Positions 32,629 to 40,555 of a DNA stretch of 54,660 bases are shown here, piece by piece (the stretch's first letter is position 1; every line of letters begins with the position of its first letter). Source of the stretch: SCUN01 sp046598935 (GTDB lineage Bacteria > Acidobacteriota > Vicinamibacteria > Vicinamibacterales > SCN-69-37); the NCBI GenBank assembly GCA_046598935.1, contig JBKJHW010000038.1, positions 1-54,660 of the forward strand, read 5' to 3'. The notes beneath the pieces were generated by a model. It searched no databases, was not told the DNA's origin, and was given only the letters and a program-made list of their open reading frames with translations. The translations under genes were made by a program, and so were the position numbers.

Positions 32629-34514
32629 ATGAGGTTCCCGAGCGAGTCCGTGCGCCACTTCCATCCCGCCGGCACAAACGCCGTCGCTTCCGGCCCCGTG
32701 ATGACCTTTGGCCCCCTGGAAAACGACATCGGGTGTCGTTTTTCCGAAAACGACACCCGATGTCGTTTCCCTAGAGTCGGCTTCTGTGCTTTACCGGTCG
32801 CCACGACGCGGATGTTGACGACTTCGACGGCCCGGTCCGGATTCGAATAGCCGTAGGTCTTGCCGTGGAGCCGGTGGAACACGGCCTGGAAGTTCGGCGT
32901 GAACGGCAGCGAGATTTCGTAGGACTGGCCGGCGTACCGGACATCGATCCATTTCGTGCAAACGGCTTTGGGCCCTCTGAGCCCTTCCGTCGCCAGGTCG
33001 GCGCGGCCGGCGGCCACGAGCGGGGCAAAGCGCTGTTCGAGCTCGCGCACGGAAAGATCACCGGCGCGCATGAGCACGCTGGCGGTGTAGTCCTTCGTCA
33101 CATCGGCCATCAGCATCCCGAGCGCGGACAACACGCCCGCATGGCGCGGGATGATGACCGTCTTCATCTCCAGCGCGTCGGCGATTTCGCACGCATGCAT
33201 GCCGCCGGCGCCGCCGAATGCGAGCAGCGCAAAGTCGCGGGGATCGTGACCGCGTTCGACAGAGACAACGCGAATCGCGCGCTCCATATTTGCGTTCGCC
33301 ACGCGAATCACACCACGCGCAAGCTTTGTCACGGAGACCTTCATGGCCTTCGCCAGCGGCCCTGCCGCGGTTTTCGCGCGGGCGGCGTCGAGCGTCATCT
33401 TGCCGCCGAAAAATTTTTTCGCGTCGAGCCGGCCGAGAATGAGATTCGCATCGGTGACCGTCATCCGCGTGCCGGCGCCGTAACATGCGGGGCCGGGCAC
33501 GGCCCCCGCACTCTCGGGACCCACGCGCAACGCGCCGCCGGAATCAATCGACGCGATCGATCCGCCGCCGGCGCCGACCGTGTGTATGTCAATGATGGGC
33601 ACGCGCACCGGGAACTCGCCGACCCGCCCGTCGGTTGTGGTGCGAATGCGGTCATCACTCCCATCAATCAGGCTGACGTCGGTCGACGTGCCGCCCATGT
33701 CGAACGAAATCACATTCCCGAAGCCCGCCGCGCGAGCGACGGCTTTGGCGCCAACCACGCCCGCGGCGGGACCGGAGAGCACGGTGCGAACGGCCTGCGC
33801 GCGCGCGGCGCCGGCGGAAATCGACCCGCCGTTCGATTGCATCACCGACAGGCGCGCGGCTTCGCCAAGCGACGCTTCCAGACGCGCCAGGTAGCGGTCC
33901 ATCAGCGGCGTCACGTAGGCGTTCACCACCGTCGTGCTCCACCGCTCGAACTCGCGATATTCCGGCAGCACTTCGAATGACGTGCAGACGCTGAGACCCG
34001 CCGCCCGCAGCGCAGCGGCGACCTGGTTCTCGTGAACGGGGTTCGCGTACGAATGCAGGAGACAGATTGCCGCGATGTCCGCGCCCGACGCCTGAATATT
34101 CACGACCAGGCGCGACAATTCCATGGCGTTGACCGGCGTCAGCACTTGACCGCCGGCATCCAGACGTTCGCGGATGGCGAAGACGAGCGAGCGCTCGACA
34201 AGCGGGGCGCGCGGCTTGACGAAGATGTTGTAGAGCTCCGGCCGCGTCTGACGGCCAATGTGAATGACGTCCTCGAATCCGGCGGTCGTCACAAGCGCGA
34301 CCCGCGCGCCTCGTCGTTCGAGCACCGCGTTGGTCGCGACGGTCGAGCCATGGACGACATCGGCGGAGTCGGCGCCGCCGAGGGCGCGAAGACCTTCGAG
34401 AATTGCGCGGGACGGATCGTCGGGGGTCGATCGGACTTTGTGGGTCGTCAGGCCGTCGCGGTCAACGCGAACGAAGTCAGTGAACGTCCCGCCCGTGTCA
34501 ACGCCGATTCTCAT
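32616..34514 (-). CDS. Hydantoinase/oxoprolinase subunit A
   Basis: A 632-residue ATP-hydrolysing subunit of the HyuA/OplAH-alpha/acetone-carboxylase-beta family. The phosphate-binding GVDTGGTFTDF is at residues 4-14, HGSTVATNAVLERRGARVALVTT near residue 55, QSNGG near residue 225, and the second ATPase block FDMGGTSTDVSLIDG near residue 270. CEIADALEMKTVIIPRHAGVLSALGM is also diagnostic. Residues about 582-598 (KRHRVSFSEKRHPMSFS) come from a perfect inverted repeat inserted in frame near the C-terminus. It overlaps hyuB by 13 bp. Confidence 0.9.
   Translation of the reverse strand: MRIGVDTGGTFTDFVRVDRDGLTTHKVRSTPDDPSRAILEGLRALGGADSADVVHGSTVATNAVLERRGARVALVTTAGFEDVIHIGRQTRPELYNIFVKPRAPLVERSLVFAIRERLDAGGQVLTPVNAMELSRLVVNIQASGADIAAICLLHSYANPVHENQVAAALRAAGLSVCTSFEVLPEYREFERWSTTVVNAYVTPLMDRYLARLEASLGEAARLSVMQSNGGSISAGAARAQAVRTVLSGPAAGVVGAKAVARAAGFGNVISFDMGGTSTDVSLIDGSDDRIRTTTDGRVGEFPVRVPIIDIHTVGAGGGSIASIDSGGALRVGPESAGAVPGPACYGAGTRMTVTDANLILGRLDAKKFFGGKMTLDAARAKTAAGPLAKAMKVSVTKLARGVIRVANANMERAIRVVSVERGHDPRDFALLAFGGAGGMHACEIADALEMKTVIIPRHAGVLSALGMLMADVTKDYTASVLMRAGDLSVRELEQRFAPLVAAGRADLATEGLRGPKAVCTKWIDVRYAGQSYEISLPFTPNFQAVFHRLHGKTYGYSNPDRAVEVVNIRVVATGKAQKPTLGKRHRVSFSEKRHPMSFSRGPKVITGPEATAFVPAGWKWRTDSLGNLICTR
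32721..32768. repeat. Perfect 21-bp inverted repeat inside hyuA
   Basis: Left arm 32721-32741 (AAACGACA...TGTCGTTT) and right arm 32748-32768 are exact reverse complements with a 6-nt spacer. Each arm is also an internal hairpin, AAACGACA-N5-TGTCGTTT, so cruciform or cloverleaf-like folding is possible. It is translated as 16 codons without breaking the frame. Confidence 0.9.
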
Positions 34515-34535
34515 GGCCCCGGGGGATTCTACAGA

Positions 34536-34592
34536 GTCCGGGAGTCCAGCGTCGGTCCAGAGTCCATAGGCGGTTCAGCGTCCACGGTCGGT
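34536..34592. repeat. Degenerate GGTCCAGAGTCC / AGCGTCC tandem repeat upstream of hyuA
   Basis: Between the hyuA start and the terminator at 34600 the sequence consists of imperfect copies of a roughly 10-bp unit (GAGTCC, GGTCC, GCGTCC, GGTCGGTCC). Copies are too diverged to set exact borders. Confidence 0.4.
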
Positions 34593-34599
34593 CCGCAAA

Positions 34600-34626
34600 T
34601 AAAAAAGGCCCGCGTTTAGCGGGCCC
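34600..34626 (-). terminator. Strong Rho-independent terminator
   Basis: On the minus strand: GGCCCGC (34625-34619), loop TAAAC, GCGGGCC (34613-34607), then TTTTTTATTT. This is the best terminator in the window. It lies 240 bp downstream of the DGQHR gene and just upstream of hyuA, and so separates the two transcripts or ends a small RNA between them. Confidence 0.8.
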
Positions 34627-34748
34627 TAGTAGGCAACCAGGCTCCCCAGCAAGCCCGGAACGTTCGTCCCGGGCATCAAGTTACCCGATCCACCTCAAAC
34701 GCAAAGGCCGTGCCCGACGGGTCTGCTGGGAAGTATGCCGTGAAAGCA

Positions 34749-34776
34749 GAACAGGCGCCGTTTCCGGCGCCTGTTT
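34749..34776. terminator. GC-rich hairpin, possible terminator
   Basis: ACAGGCGCCG (34751-34760), loop TTTC, CGGCGCCTGT (34765-34774), extendable by two pairs. Followed by TTTCTGTTT on the plus strand and by TTCTGCTTT on the minus strand, so the direction is unclear. It is 60 bp after the DGQHR gene stop and could end that transcript or cap a small RNA. Confidence 0.5.
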
Positions 34777-34834
34777 CTGTTTCCAGAATTACATTTCTAG
34801 CGAGCGATATGACAAGTACGCAGCCTGGTCCAAC

Positions 34835-35965
34835 CTACACCATCGCGCCTTCGGGGTATTGCAGCGCAAGGCGGAGTTCTTTGGTCAGTTGGTCGACGCC
34901 GCTGCCCGTGCGTTTCCATGCGCCGTCGGTCTCGAAGCGCAGGTCGCCGATCCGGCGTCCCCACGGCGCGATGATGCGGCCGATGGCGCGGAAGTCCGCG
35001 CGGTCGGCGTGCTGCTGGTCGAGTTGTTTGATGATCTCGGGCGTCACGCGGATGAACGCGCGAAGGGCGCTCGCGGATTTGATGCTGTACTTCCGCCCGT
35101 TCCACGCCGCGCCAAACACGGTCGCGACCTGCTTGAAGTAATTCACGTAGAACTTCTTGGCGTCTTCATCTCGAAAACCATCGCCGCGCTTGCCTTCACC
35201 GAACGCGTTGGTCGCGAAGAGTTTCTTCAGCTCCTGCGCGAGCGGCGCCTGCGACACGCGGCCGCGGCCGACGCCGAGCAATTTGATTTCGCCGTTGAGC
35301 GGCGAATCTTCCTTCTCCGACAGCGCGCGGATGACGTCGTGCGCCGCGGCGAGCGCCGCGTCGCGGTACAGCTGCCGGCCCGAGAGCGACACGAGATGCG
35401 ACGGATTCAGCCGCGTGTGCTTCGCGTTGATCGTGACGAACATCTGCACGAGATGATCTTCCGGAAGGCGGTCGAAGATCACCGCCGGCACCGTGAAGTT
35501 CTCGCCCGCAAACTGCTCCATGCCCGCGTGCAGCGCCAGCAACCGGTGCTGCCCGTCGATCGCGCGCAGAATACCTTCGCGCTCCGGCACTTTCAACATG
35601 CCGAGCGCCGAGTCGCCGTCGATCGATTCAAACTTCAGCGGCTCGTCGCACGAGATGATGACGGCGCCAGGAATCGACGGAAGATCGCGCGCCAGCCGGC
35701 ACTGCTCGTAGTACTGCACGAGCTCGTCGATCTTTTTTCTGATGATCTGGCGCTGGTAGGCTTTCTCGTTCGACGCGATGCGCCGCTCGAGCAAATCCCA
35801 ATGCACCTTCGACTGATTCGCGTTGCCGCGGACCCCCGACGAACTCTGCTCGCCGTAACTGAGCACCTCGAAGCGAACTAACTTATCGATATCTTTGGCC
35901 GTCAGGCATGCCTGATAGAATTGCACGCCAAATTGCTGCATCCGGAGCGCCGCGACACTGATCAT
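34835..35965 (-). CDS. DGQHR-domain protein (DndB-like)
   Basis: A 376-residue protein. The defining motif AIDGQHRLLALH has DGQHR at residues 137-141, followed by VPAVIFDRLPEDHLVQMFVTINAKHTRLNPSHLVSLSG, which is the conserved core of DGQHR/DndB proteins. DndB is the regulator of DNA phosphorothioate modification systems; other DGQHR proteins are found in defence islands and mobile elements. No dndA/C/D/E or restriction gene is next to it here, so it is a solitary member. ATG 35965 is used; GTG 36010 upstream in frame is the alternative. It stands alone between a structured non-coding gap and the divergent M14 gene. Confidence 0.82.
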   Translation of the reverse strand: MISVAALRMQQFGVQFYQACLTAKDIDKLVRFEVLSYGEQSSSGVRGNANQSKVHWDLLERRIASNEKAYQRQIIRKKIDELVQYYEQCRLARDLPSIPGAVIISCDEPLKFESIDGDSALGMLKVPEREGILRAIDGQHRLLALHAGMEQFAGENFTVPAVIFDRLPEDHLVQMFVTINAKHTRLNPSHLVSLSGRQLYRDAALAAAHDVIRALSEKEDSPLNGEIKLLGVGRGRVSQAPLAQELKKLFATNAFGEGKRGDGFRDEDAKKFYVNYFKQVATVFGAAWNGRKYSIKSASALRAFIRVTPEIIKQLDQQHADRADFRAIGRIIAPWGRRIGDLRFETDGAWKRTGSGVDQLTKELRLALQYPEGAMV

Positions 35966-36037
35966 AGGCAGCCGCGATTTTATGTGGCTCCTTGTACCAA
36001 TCTCAAGCACCGCTCCCGGCCTGCCGTCGTCAAGTTT

Positions 36038-36087
36038 TTGACACTTTCAAGCACTGTTAGGCATCTAAACCATGCTGTATCAAGGAG
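36038..36087 (+). promoter_or_regulatory. Possible promoter and strong ribosome-binding site of the M14-peptidase gene
   Basis: A perfect -35 hexamer TTGACA is at 36038-36043, with only a weak -10 (CATCTA, 36062-36067) at 18-bp spacing. AAGGAG at 36082-36087 is 8 nt before ATG 36096 and is one of the strongest Shine-Dalgarno sequences in the window, which also decides the start. Confidence 0.35.
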
Positions 36088-36095
36088 TTACACCG

Positions 36096-39029
36096 ATGAA
36101 ATTCATTTCAAAGCGGATGACCCTCCTGGCCGGAGTCATTCTTTTTTCTTGGGCCGTCGCCACAACCCCCGCCCAACAGATGGTCACGGAGACCCGCGAC
36201 CCCAAACAGGCCCAGGACGAAGATTTCGCGAAAGCCTACAAAGAATGGACCGGCGAGCCGCGTTTCGGCAGCCCGCTGGTTGATCACCTCCCGAAGGTCC
36301 CCGGCGTGCCCAGCCCGAAAGACGTGCTCGGGTACCACATCGGCGCGCCGCGGAAACTCACCTATTACGCCGACATCCTGAAGTACTACCGCGCGCTCGA
36401 GAAAGCGCTGCCGGGACGCGTGAAGGTCGAGACCATCGGCAAGTCCGATGAAGACCGCGAGCTCGTCGTCGTCTGGGTCAGCTCTGACGCGAACATGAAA
36501 GTGCTGAAACAGAACCGCGACAACCTCGGCAAACTCGCCGATCCGCGCGGACTGACTGCCGCGCAGATTCAAACGCTGATCGCGACCACCAAACCGCACT
36601 ACCACCTGATGGGCGGCCTGCACAGCGGCGAGACGGGCCCGTCAGAAATGCTGATGGAGCTTGTCTATCGCCTCGCGACGGAAACGTCGCCGATGATCAA
36701 CCAGATCCGCAACAACGAGTTCGTGTCGGTGACGCCGGTCGCCGACGCGGACGGCCGCGATCGCAACGTCGACTGGTTCTACGCGGGTCTCGACGCCAAC
36801 GCGGCGAACTCGGCAGCGACAGCTGCGAGTTCGCCCGCCGCAGCTGCGGCGCCAGCCGCGGGAGCGCCGGCGGGCCCCGCGGTCAACATCGGCCAGCTGC
36901 CGTACTGGGGCAGGTACGTGTTTCACGACAACAACCGCGACATCAATTTGTCCCAGGTCCAGATGCGCGCGTTCACGGACTGGTACCTCACGGCACATCC
37001 GACGATCACGCACGACCTGCACGAATCGCTGTCGCTGCTCTACACCTACAGCGGCGGGCCGCCCCAGAATCCGAATCTCGATCCGCTGCTCTTCTCGGAG
37101 CTCCCGTTTTTCGCGAACTGGGAGATGGCGCAGATGGCCAAGTGGGGCATGCCGGGCGTGTACACGCACGCCTTCATGGACGGTTGGTCGCCGGGCTACC
37201 TCGGCGCCGTCGCCTACAACCACAACGGCATGATGAAGATGTACGAAACGCAATCGGGCCGCGACACCACGCCCGGCGCCGCGGGCGCGGCGAATGCCGG
37301 CGCGGGCCGCGGTGGTGAGGGCGGCGCAGGCCGCGGCGGTGAAGCGCCGCAGGCCGCGGGCCGCGGTGATGGTGGCCGTGCAGGCGCCCCGCCGGCGCAG
37401 GGACGCGGCGGCTTCCAGCCGCCGCCGACCGGGCGCGGTGGCGACCAGGAGCGCGAGTGGTACCGCGGCATTCCCGTGCCGCCGAACGCCGTCGCCAACT
37501 TCACGCGCCGCAACAACGCGAACTACATGCAGACCGGCGTGCTGTCTTCGCTCCAGTTGCTCTCGATGTTCCCGAACGTGATGGTCGAGAACTTCTACGT
37601 GAAGACACGCAACTCGATCGAAGACGGCAAGACGAAGGCGCCGTTTGGTTTCGTCATTCCCGTGCAGAAAGACATGACGAAGGCTGCTGATCTCGTGAAC
37701 ATTCTCCGCGCGCAGGCCATCGAAGTCGGCGTGGCGACGTCGGAAATGAAGTTCGGCGACGCGACCTACGCCGCCGGCTCCTACGTGATCAAACGCGATC
37801 AGCCATACGGCCGTCTCGCGAAAAACTTCCTCGAGAAGCAGAACTATCCCGACGCGCGTCTCCAGAGCTACGACGACAGCGGCTGGACGATGGGCTATGC
37901 GATGGGGGTGGACGTGAAGCCGATCGCCGACAAGGCAGTCTTATCGGTCGCGACGACACCGGTCACGAGGGTGACCCTGAAGGGCACGTTCAAGGGAACG
38001 GGCACGGCGGCGATGGCCATCGCGCACTACGGATCGAACAACATGATCGCGTTCCGCTACGCCACTAAGAATGTTGCAATGCGTGTCGCCGAGGCGTCAT
38101 TCACTGCAGAGGGCACTGAGTTCCCGGCCGGCTCGTTCATCGTCACGGGCGGCGACCTGGCTGCGGTCAAGGCAGCCGCCGACAAGTTCGGCCTCACGGC
38201 GGCGAACCTGGGTTCGGCGCCGACGGTGGCGTCGCACGACGCGGATCTCCCGCGCGTCGCGATCTACTCGCAGTGGAGCCAGACGCAGGAAATCGGCTGG
38301 TACCGCTTCAGTTTCGACAAGTTCGGCATTCCCTTCGACCTGATCTACAAGGAACGCGTCGTCAAGGGCGACCTCAAGAAGGACTATGACGTCGTCGTCA
38401 TGGCGATGCAGCAGTTGGGCCGCACGCAGGTGATGGCGCCGAAGGCCGCGCGGCCTCAGCCGTACAAGAAGAACGACCGGCAGAAGTTTGTCGGGATGTA
38501 CGGCGAGACCGATGACATGTCGGGCGGCTTCGGCCAGCCGGGCGTCGACGCGTTCGCGAAGTTCCTCGAGGATGGCGGCACGCTGATCGCCGTGCAGGGC
38601 GCGGTGCAGTTCCCGATTCAGTTCGGATTCGCGCGTTCGGTCGACACGGAACCGCCGACCGACGTCGTGCACCAGAAGCCGCTCATCATGGCGGAGACCG
38701 TGAAGACCAACAGCGTCGTGATGTACGGCTACGACAAGGCGTTCCCGGTAAAACTCACGCAGGGCGCGTTACTCTTCCGCGTGGGGATGGCCGACCAGCA
38801 GAATGTGGTGGCGCAATACACCGGCGGCGATGACTCAGTGTTGAGCGGCATGATCACCGGCGCCGCGAACCTGAGCCGCCGCGCGTTCGTGGTGGATGTG
38901 CCGGGCGCGAACAACGGCAAGGGCCGCGTGATCATGTTTGCGAACAACCCGATCTACCGGTGGCAGAACCACGGGGAGTTCAACATGGTGTTCAATTCCA
39001 TCATCAACTGGAACGACTTGAGTAAGTAA
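36096..39029 (+). CDS. Large secreted M14-family zinc peptidase
   Basis: A 977-residue exported protein with signal peptide ending near ATTPAQQ (residue 28). The M14 domain has the zinc ligands H176 and E179 (GGLHSGETGPSEM) and the third ligand His in THDLHESL near residue 310. Two low-complexity inserts interrupt it: an Ala-rich loop near residues 238-265 and a Gly/Arg-rich stretch near residues 392-448 with repeated RGG/GRGG. The C-terminal third (YSQWSQTQEIGWYRFSFDKFGIPFDLIYKERV and later) looks like a glutamine-amidotransferase-type domain, as in other large M14-type proteins. It probably degrades peptides outside the cytoplasm. Confidence 0.88.
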   Translation: MKFISKRMTLLAGVILFSWAVATTPAQQMVTETRDPKQAQDEDFAKAYKEWTGEPRFGSPLVDHLPKVPGVPSPKDVLGYHIGAPRKLTYYADILKYYRALEKALPGRVKVETIGKSDEDRELVVVWVSSDANMKVLKQNRDNLGKLADPRGLTAAQIQTLIATTKPHYHLMGGLHSGETGPSEMLMELVYRLATETSPMINQIRNNEFVSVTPVADADGRDRNVDWFYAGLDANAANSAATAASSPAAAAAPAAGAPAGPAVNIGQLPYWGRYVFHDNNRDINLSQVQMRAFTDWYLTAHPTITHDLHESLSLLYTYSGGPPQNPNLDPLLFSELPFFANWEMAQMAKWGMPGVYTHAFMDGWSPGYLGAVAYNHNGMMKMYETQSGRDTTPGAAGAANAGAGRGGEGGAGRGGEAPQAAGRGDGGRAGAPPAQGRGGFQPPPTGRGGDQEREWYRGIPVPPNAVANFTRRNNANYMQTGVLSSLQLLSMFPNVMVENFYVKTRNSIEDGKTKAPFGFVIPVQKDMTKAADLVNILRAQAIEVGVATSEMKFGDATYAAGSYVIKRDQPYGRLAKNFLEKQNYPDARLQSYDDSGWTMGYAMGVDVKPIADKAVLSVATTPVTRVTLKGTFKGTGTAAMAIAHYGSNNMIAFRYATKNVAMRVAEASFTAEGTEFPAGSFIVTGGDLAAVKAAADKFGLTAANLGSAPTVASHDADLPRVAIYSQWSQTQEIGWYRFSFDKFGIPFDLIYKERVVKGDLKKDYDVVVMAMQQLGRTQVMAPKAARPQPYKKNDRQKFVGMYGETDDMSGGFGQPGVDAFAKFLEDGGTLIAVQGAVQFPIQFGFARSVDTEPPTDVVHQKPLIMAETVKTNSVVMYGYDKAFPVKLTQGALLFRVGMADQQNVVAQYTGGDDSVLSGMITGAANLSRRAFVVDVPGANNGKGRVIMFANNPIYRWQNHGEFNMVFNSIINWNDLSK

Positions 39030-39030
39030 G

Positions 39031-39055
39031 AAGTCACAAGTCATAAGTCACAAGA
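39031..39055. repeat. AAGTCAC micro-repeat after the M14 gene
   Basis: Three imperfect 7-8 bp units (AAGTCAC, AAGTCAT, AAGTCAC) begin 1 bp after the M14 stop codon and end just before its terminator. Confidence 0.6.
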
Positions 39056-39057
39056 CT

Positions 39058-39093
39058 GGAGGGCCGGCTGAACATCGCCGGCCTTCTTTTTTT
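39058..39093 (+). terminator. Rho-independent terminator of the M14-peptidase gene
   Basis: GGCCGGC (39062-39068), loop TGAACATC, GCCGGCC (39077-39083), then TTCTTTTTTT. Plus strand, 30 bp after the stop codon. Confidence 0.85.
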
Positions 39094-39100
39094 CGTAGGT

Positions 39101-39118
39101 GCGGACCTTGAGGTCCGC
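39101..39118. repeat. GCGGACCT/AGGTCCGC palindrome
   Basis: A perfect 8-bp stem with a 2-nt loop, in the 35 bp between the M14 terminator and the anti-sigma gene stop (39129). It is followed by a CGCG run. It could act as a terminator for the minus-strand sigma operon, but there is no U-tract. Confidence 0.55.
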
Positions 39119-39128
39119 GCGCGCGGAA

Positions 39129-39992
39129 CTATTGCGGAGAGACCAGGCCGACCAGAACTTTCGGCCCCGTCGGCGCTGGAACGCCGCCGGCCGGTTCGAT
39201 GGTGACGGCGACGGCGACCGGGTCGGTCGCAGCCCCTGCGGTGATCGGCATCGTTCCTATGACCGAACCGTCCGCGGCCACGGCGAACGTGCCGATGCTC
39301 ACGGGCGCGGTCTTGGTCACAACCCACAACTGATAGATCTTTCCGGCGGCCAGTTGCGGCAGGTTCGAGGCGACGAGGACCATGCCTTTCGTCGGGCTCA
39401 TCACAACACTCGCGGTGGCGAAGGGCGCGTCGGGCTGGCCTGCGAGCGCAATGCGGACGGCGTCAGGCGCGCTCAGCACCGCGACTCGTTCAGACAATCC
39501 GTTGAGCTGACGCTCCATCGACGCGACACGCGCATCAGCAGCGGCTTTTCCGGCCAGGGCTTCGGTGACGCGCTGGCGTTGCATCATCGCGAAGAAGCCG
39601 GTCGCCGCCATAAGCGCGATCGAAGCTGCGGCCACCATCCACGGGACGAGAGTCGAGTGATTCTTGTGAATCTGGTGAGTCGTGTGAGTCATTCGGTTAT
39701 TCGGCGAATTCGCTGATTGATTCACAGGATTCATCCGATTCGCTTGATTCACACGATTCAGCACGGCGTCTCTGAGATGCACCGGCGGTTCCTCGGCGAT
39801 CGCGCTCAATCCAATCCCGCCGACGACTCTTCGCAGATCCGCAAGCTCCGCGCGGCAGTCGGCGCAGGTCGCGAGATGCGCTTCGAGCGCGCGAGCCTCG
39901 GCGCCATCGAGCGCATCTCCTCCTCCAGGAGCCCCATGGGCTCCTAGCGCGTAGGCGGCGATCGCGTCGTCGTATTGCGGGTGGGCGCTCAT
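39129..39992 (-). CDS. Anti-sigma factor, RskA/zinc-binding (ZAS) type
   Basis: A 287-residue membrane protein. Residues 1-60 are the cytoplasmic sigma-binding part with a zinc-binding motif HLATCADC, residues about 115-137 are the single transmembrane helix (PWMVAAASIALMAATGFFA), and residues 185-287 are the periplasmic RskA domain (GKIYQLWVVT, PAGGVPAPTGPKVLVG). Residues about 78-112 between them are an Asn/His/Thr-rich linker (NPVNQSANSPNNRMTHTTHQ) encoded by a TGATTCAC-type repeat, not family sequence. It overlaps the sigma gene stop by 4 bp. Release by regulated proteolysis is expected from relatives. Confidence 0.9.
   Translation of the reverse strand: MSAHPQYDDAIAAYALGAHGAPGGGDALDGAEARALEAHLATCADCRAELADLRRVVGGIGLSAIAEEPPVHLRDAVLNRVNQANRMNPVNQSANSPNNRMTHTTHQIHKNHSTLVPWMVAAASIALMAATGFFAMMQRQRVTEALAGKAAADARVASMERQLNGLSERVAVLSAPDAVRIALAGQPDAPFATASVVMSPTKGMVLVASNLPQLAAGKIYQLWVVTKTAPVSIGTFAVAADGSVIGTMPITAGAATDPVAVAVTIEPAGGVPAPTGPKVLVGLVSPQ
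39657..39760. repeat. TGATTCAC-type repeat array inside the anti-sigma gene
   Basis: About ten imperfect copies of a 9-bp unit (GTGATTC, GTGAATC, TGATTCACA, CGATTCAG). It is in frame and encodes the Asn/His/Thr-rich linker before the membrane helix. The same type of unit occurs at 5682-5725. Confidence 0.7.
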
Positions 39993-40555
39993 CGGGGGGC
40001 GCTCACGGATGACAACGCGGCGCGCAACGAGTGCAGGGCCGTCCGCATGCGGGTTTTGACGGTGCCGAGCGGTGTTCCGGTCTCCTTGGCGATTTCAGAT
40101 TGTGACAGACCTTCGAAGTAAGCGAGGTCGATGAATTTGCGCTGCTCGGCAGGCAGGCTCTCGAGGGCGGCGCCGACCCGGGCGGCGTCCGAGCTGCTCA
40201 TGGCCAGGGCCTCCGGTGTCAGTGACTTTGAGAGGCTGGCCTGCAGGATCGGGACGGGGTCGTTCGGCTGGTCGAGGTCGGGCCGGGCTTTCCGGGATCG
40301 CAGTTTGTCGATCGCCCTGGTGCGGGTCATCATGACCAGCCATCCGGCGACAGACGCGCGGTTCTGCTCGTATTTCTTCGCGTCGCTCCAGACTTTGGCG
40401 AAGACGTCCTGGACGACTTCCTCCGCATCCTCCTGCCTGGCGAGAATGCGCTTGGCCAACCCGAAGACGACCCGGGCGTGGGCGTCGTACAGCTCTCCCA
40501 AGGCTTCGGTCGATCCTGACGCGATCGCGGTCATTAGCTGGTGGTCACTCACCAC
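39989..40555 (-). CDS. ECF RNA-polymerase sigma factor, SigK-like
   Basis: A 188-residue sigma-70 family protein with only regions 2 and 4. Region 2 is YDAHARVVFGLAKRILARQEDAEEVVQDVFAKVW and the -10-binding segment WLVMMTRTRAIDKLRSR; region 4 is LPAEQRKFIDLAYFEGLSQSEIAKETGTPLGTVKTRMRTAL. It is followed by an RskA-type anti-sigma gene (4-bp overlap). The start is GTG 40555 or the next codon, GTG 40552. It is divergent from a fasciclin-protein gene, the likely target, and probably controls its own promoter in the 182-bp gap. Confidence 0.92.
   Translation of the reverse strand: MVSDHQLMTAIASGSTEALGELYDAHARVVFGLAKRILARQEDAEEVVQDVFAKVWSDAKKYEQNRASVAGWLVMMTRTRAIDKLRSRKARPDLDQPNDPVPILQASLSKSLTPEALAMSSSDAARVGAALESLPAEQRKFIDLAYFEGLSQSEIAKETGTPLGTVKTRMRTALHSLRAALSSVSAPR

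Larger units (their letters stand above)
34600..34779 (-). ncRNA. Candidate structured small RNA in a 320-bp non-coding gap
   Basis: The gap between hyuA and the DGQHR gene holds no ORF but has clear structure. On the minus strand TTGTCA (34815-34810) and TAATTC (34791-34786) with 18-bp spacing could start a transcript near 34779. It would run through a CAGGCGCCG hairpin, then CCCAGCA pairing with TGCTGGG around a central GCCCGGGA / TTCCGGGC hairpin (about 34652-34673), and end at the strong terminator 34600-34626. Length about 175-180 nt is like 6S RNA, but I cannot match 6S, SRP, tmRNA, RNase P or a known riboswitch. A plus-strand transcript ending at 34776 is the alternative. Strand and identity are uncertain. 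Confidence 0.35.

Noticed and set aside
34620..34740. Possible tRNA, tmRNA or SRP RNA in the non-coding gap
   Set aside because: No T-loop/anticodon pair, no tag peptide ending in ALAA, and no GGAA-loop SRP core could be found on either strand.
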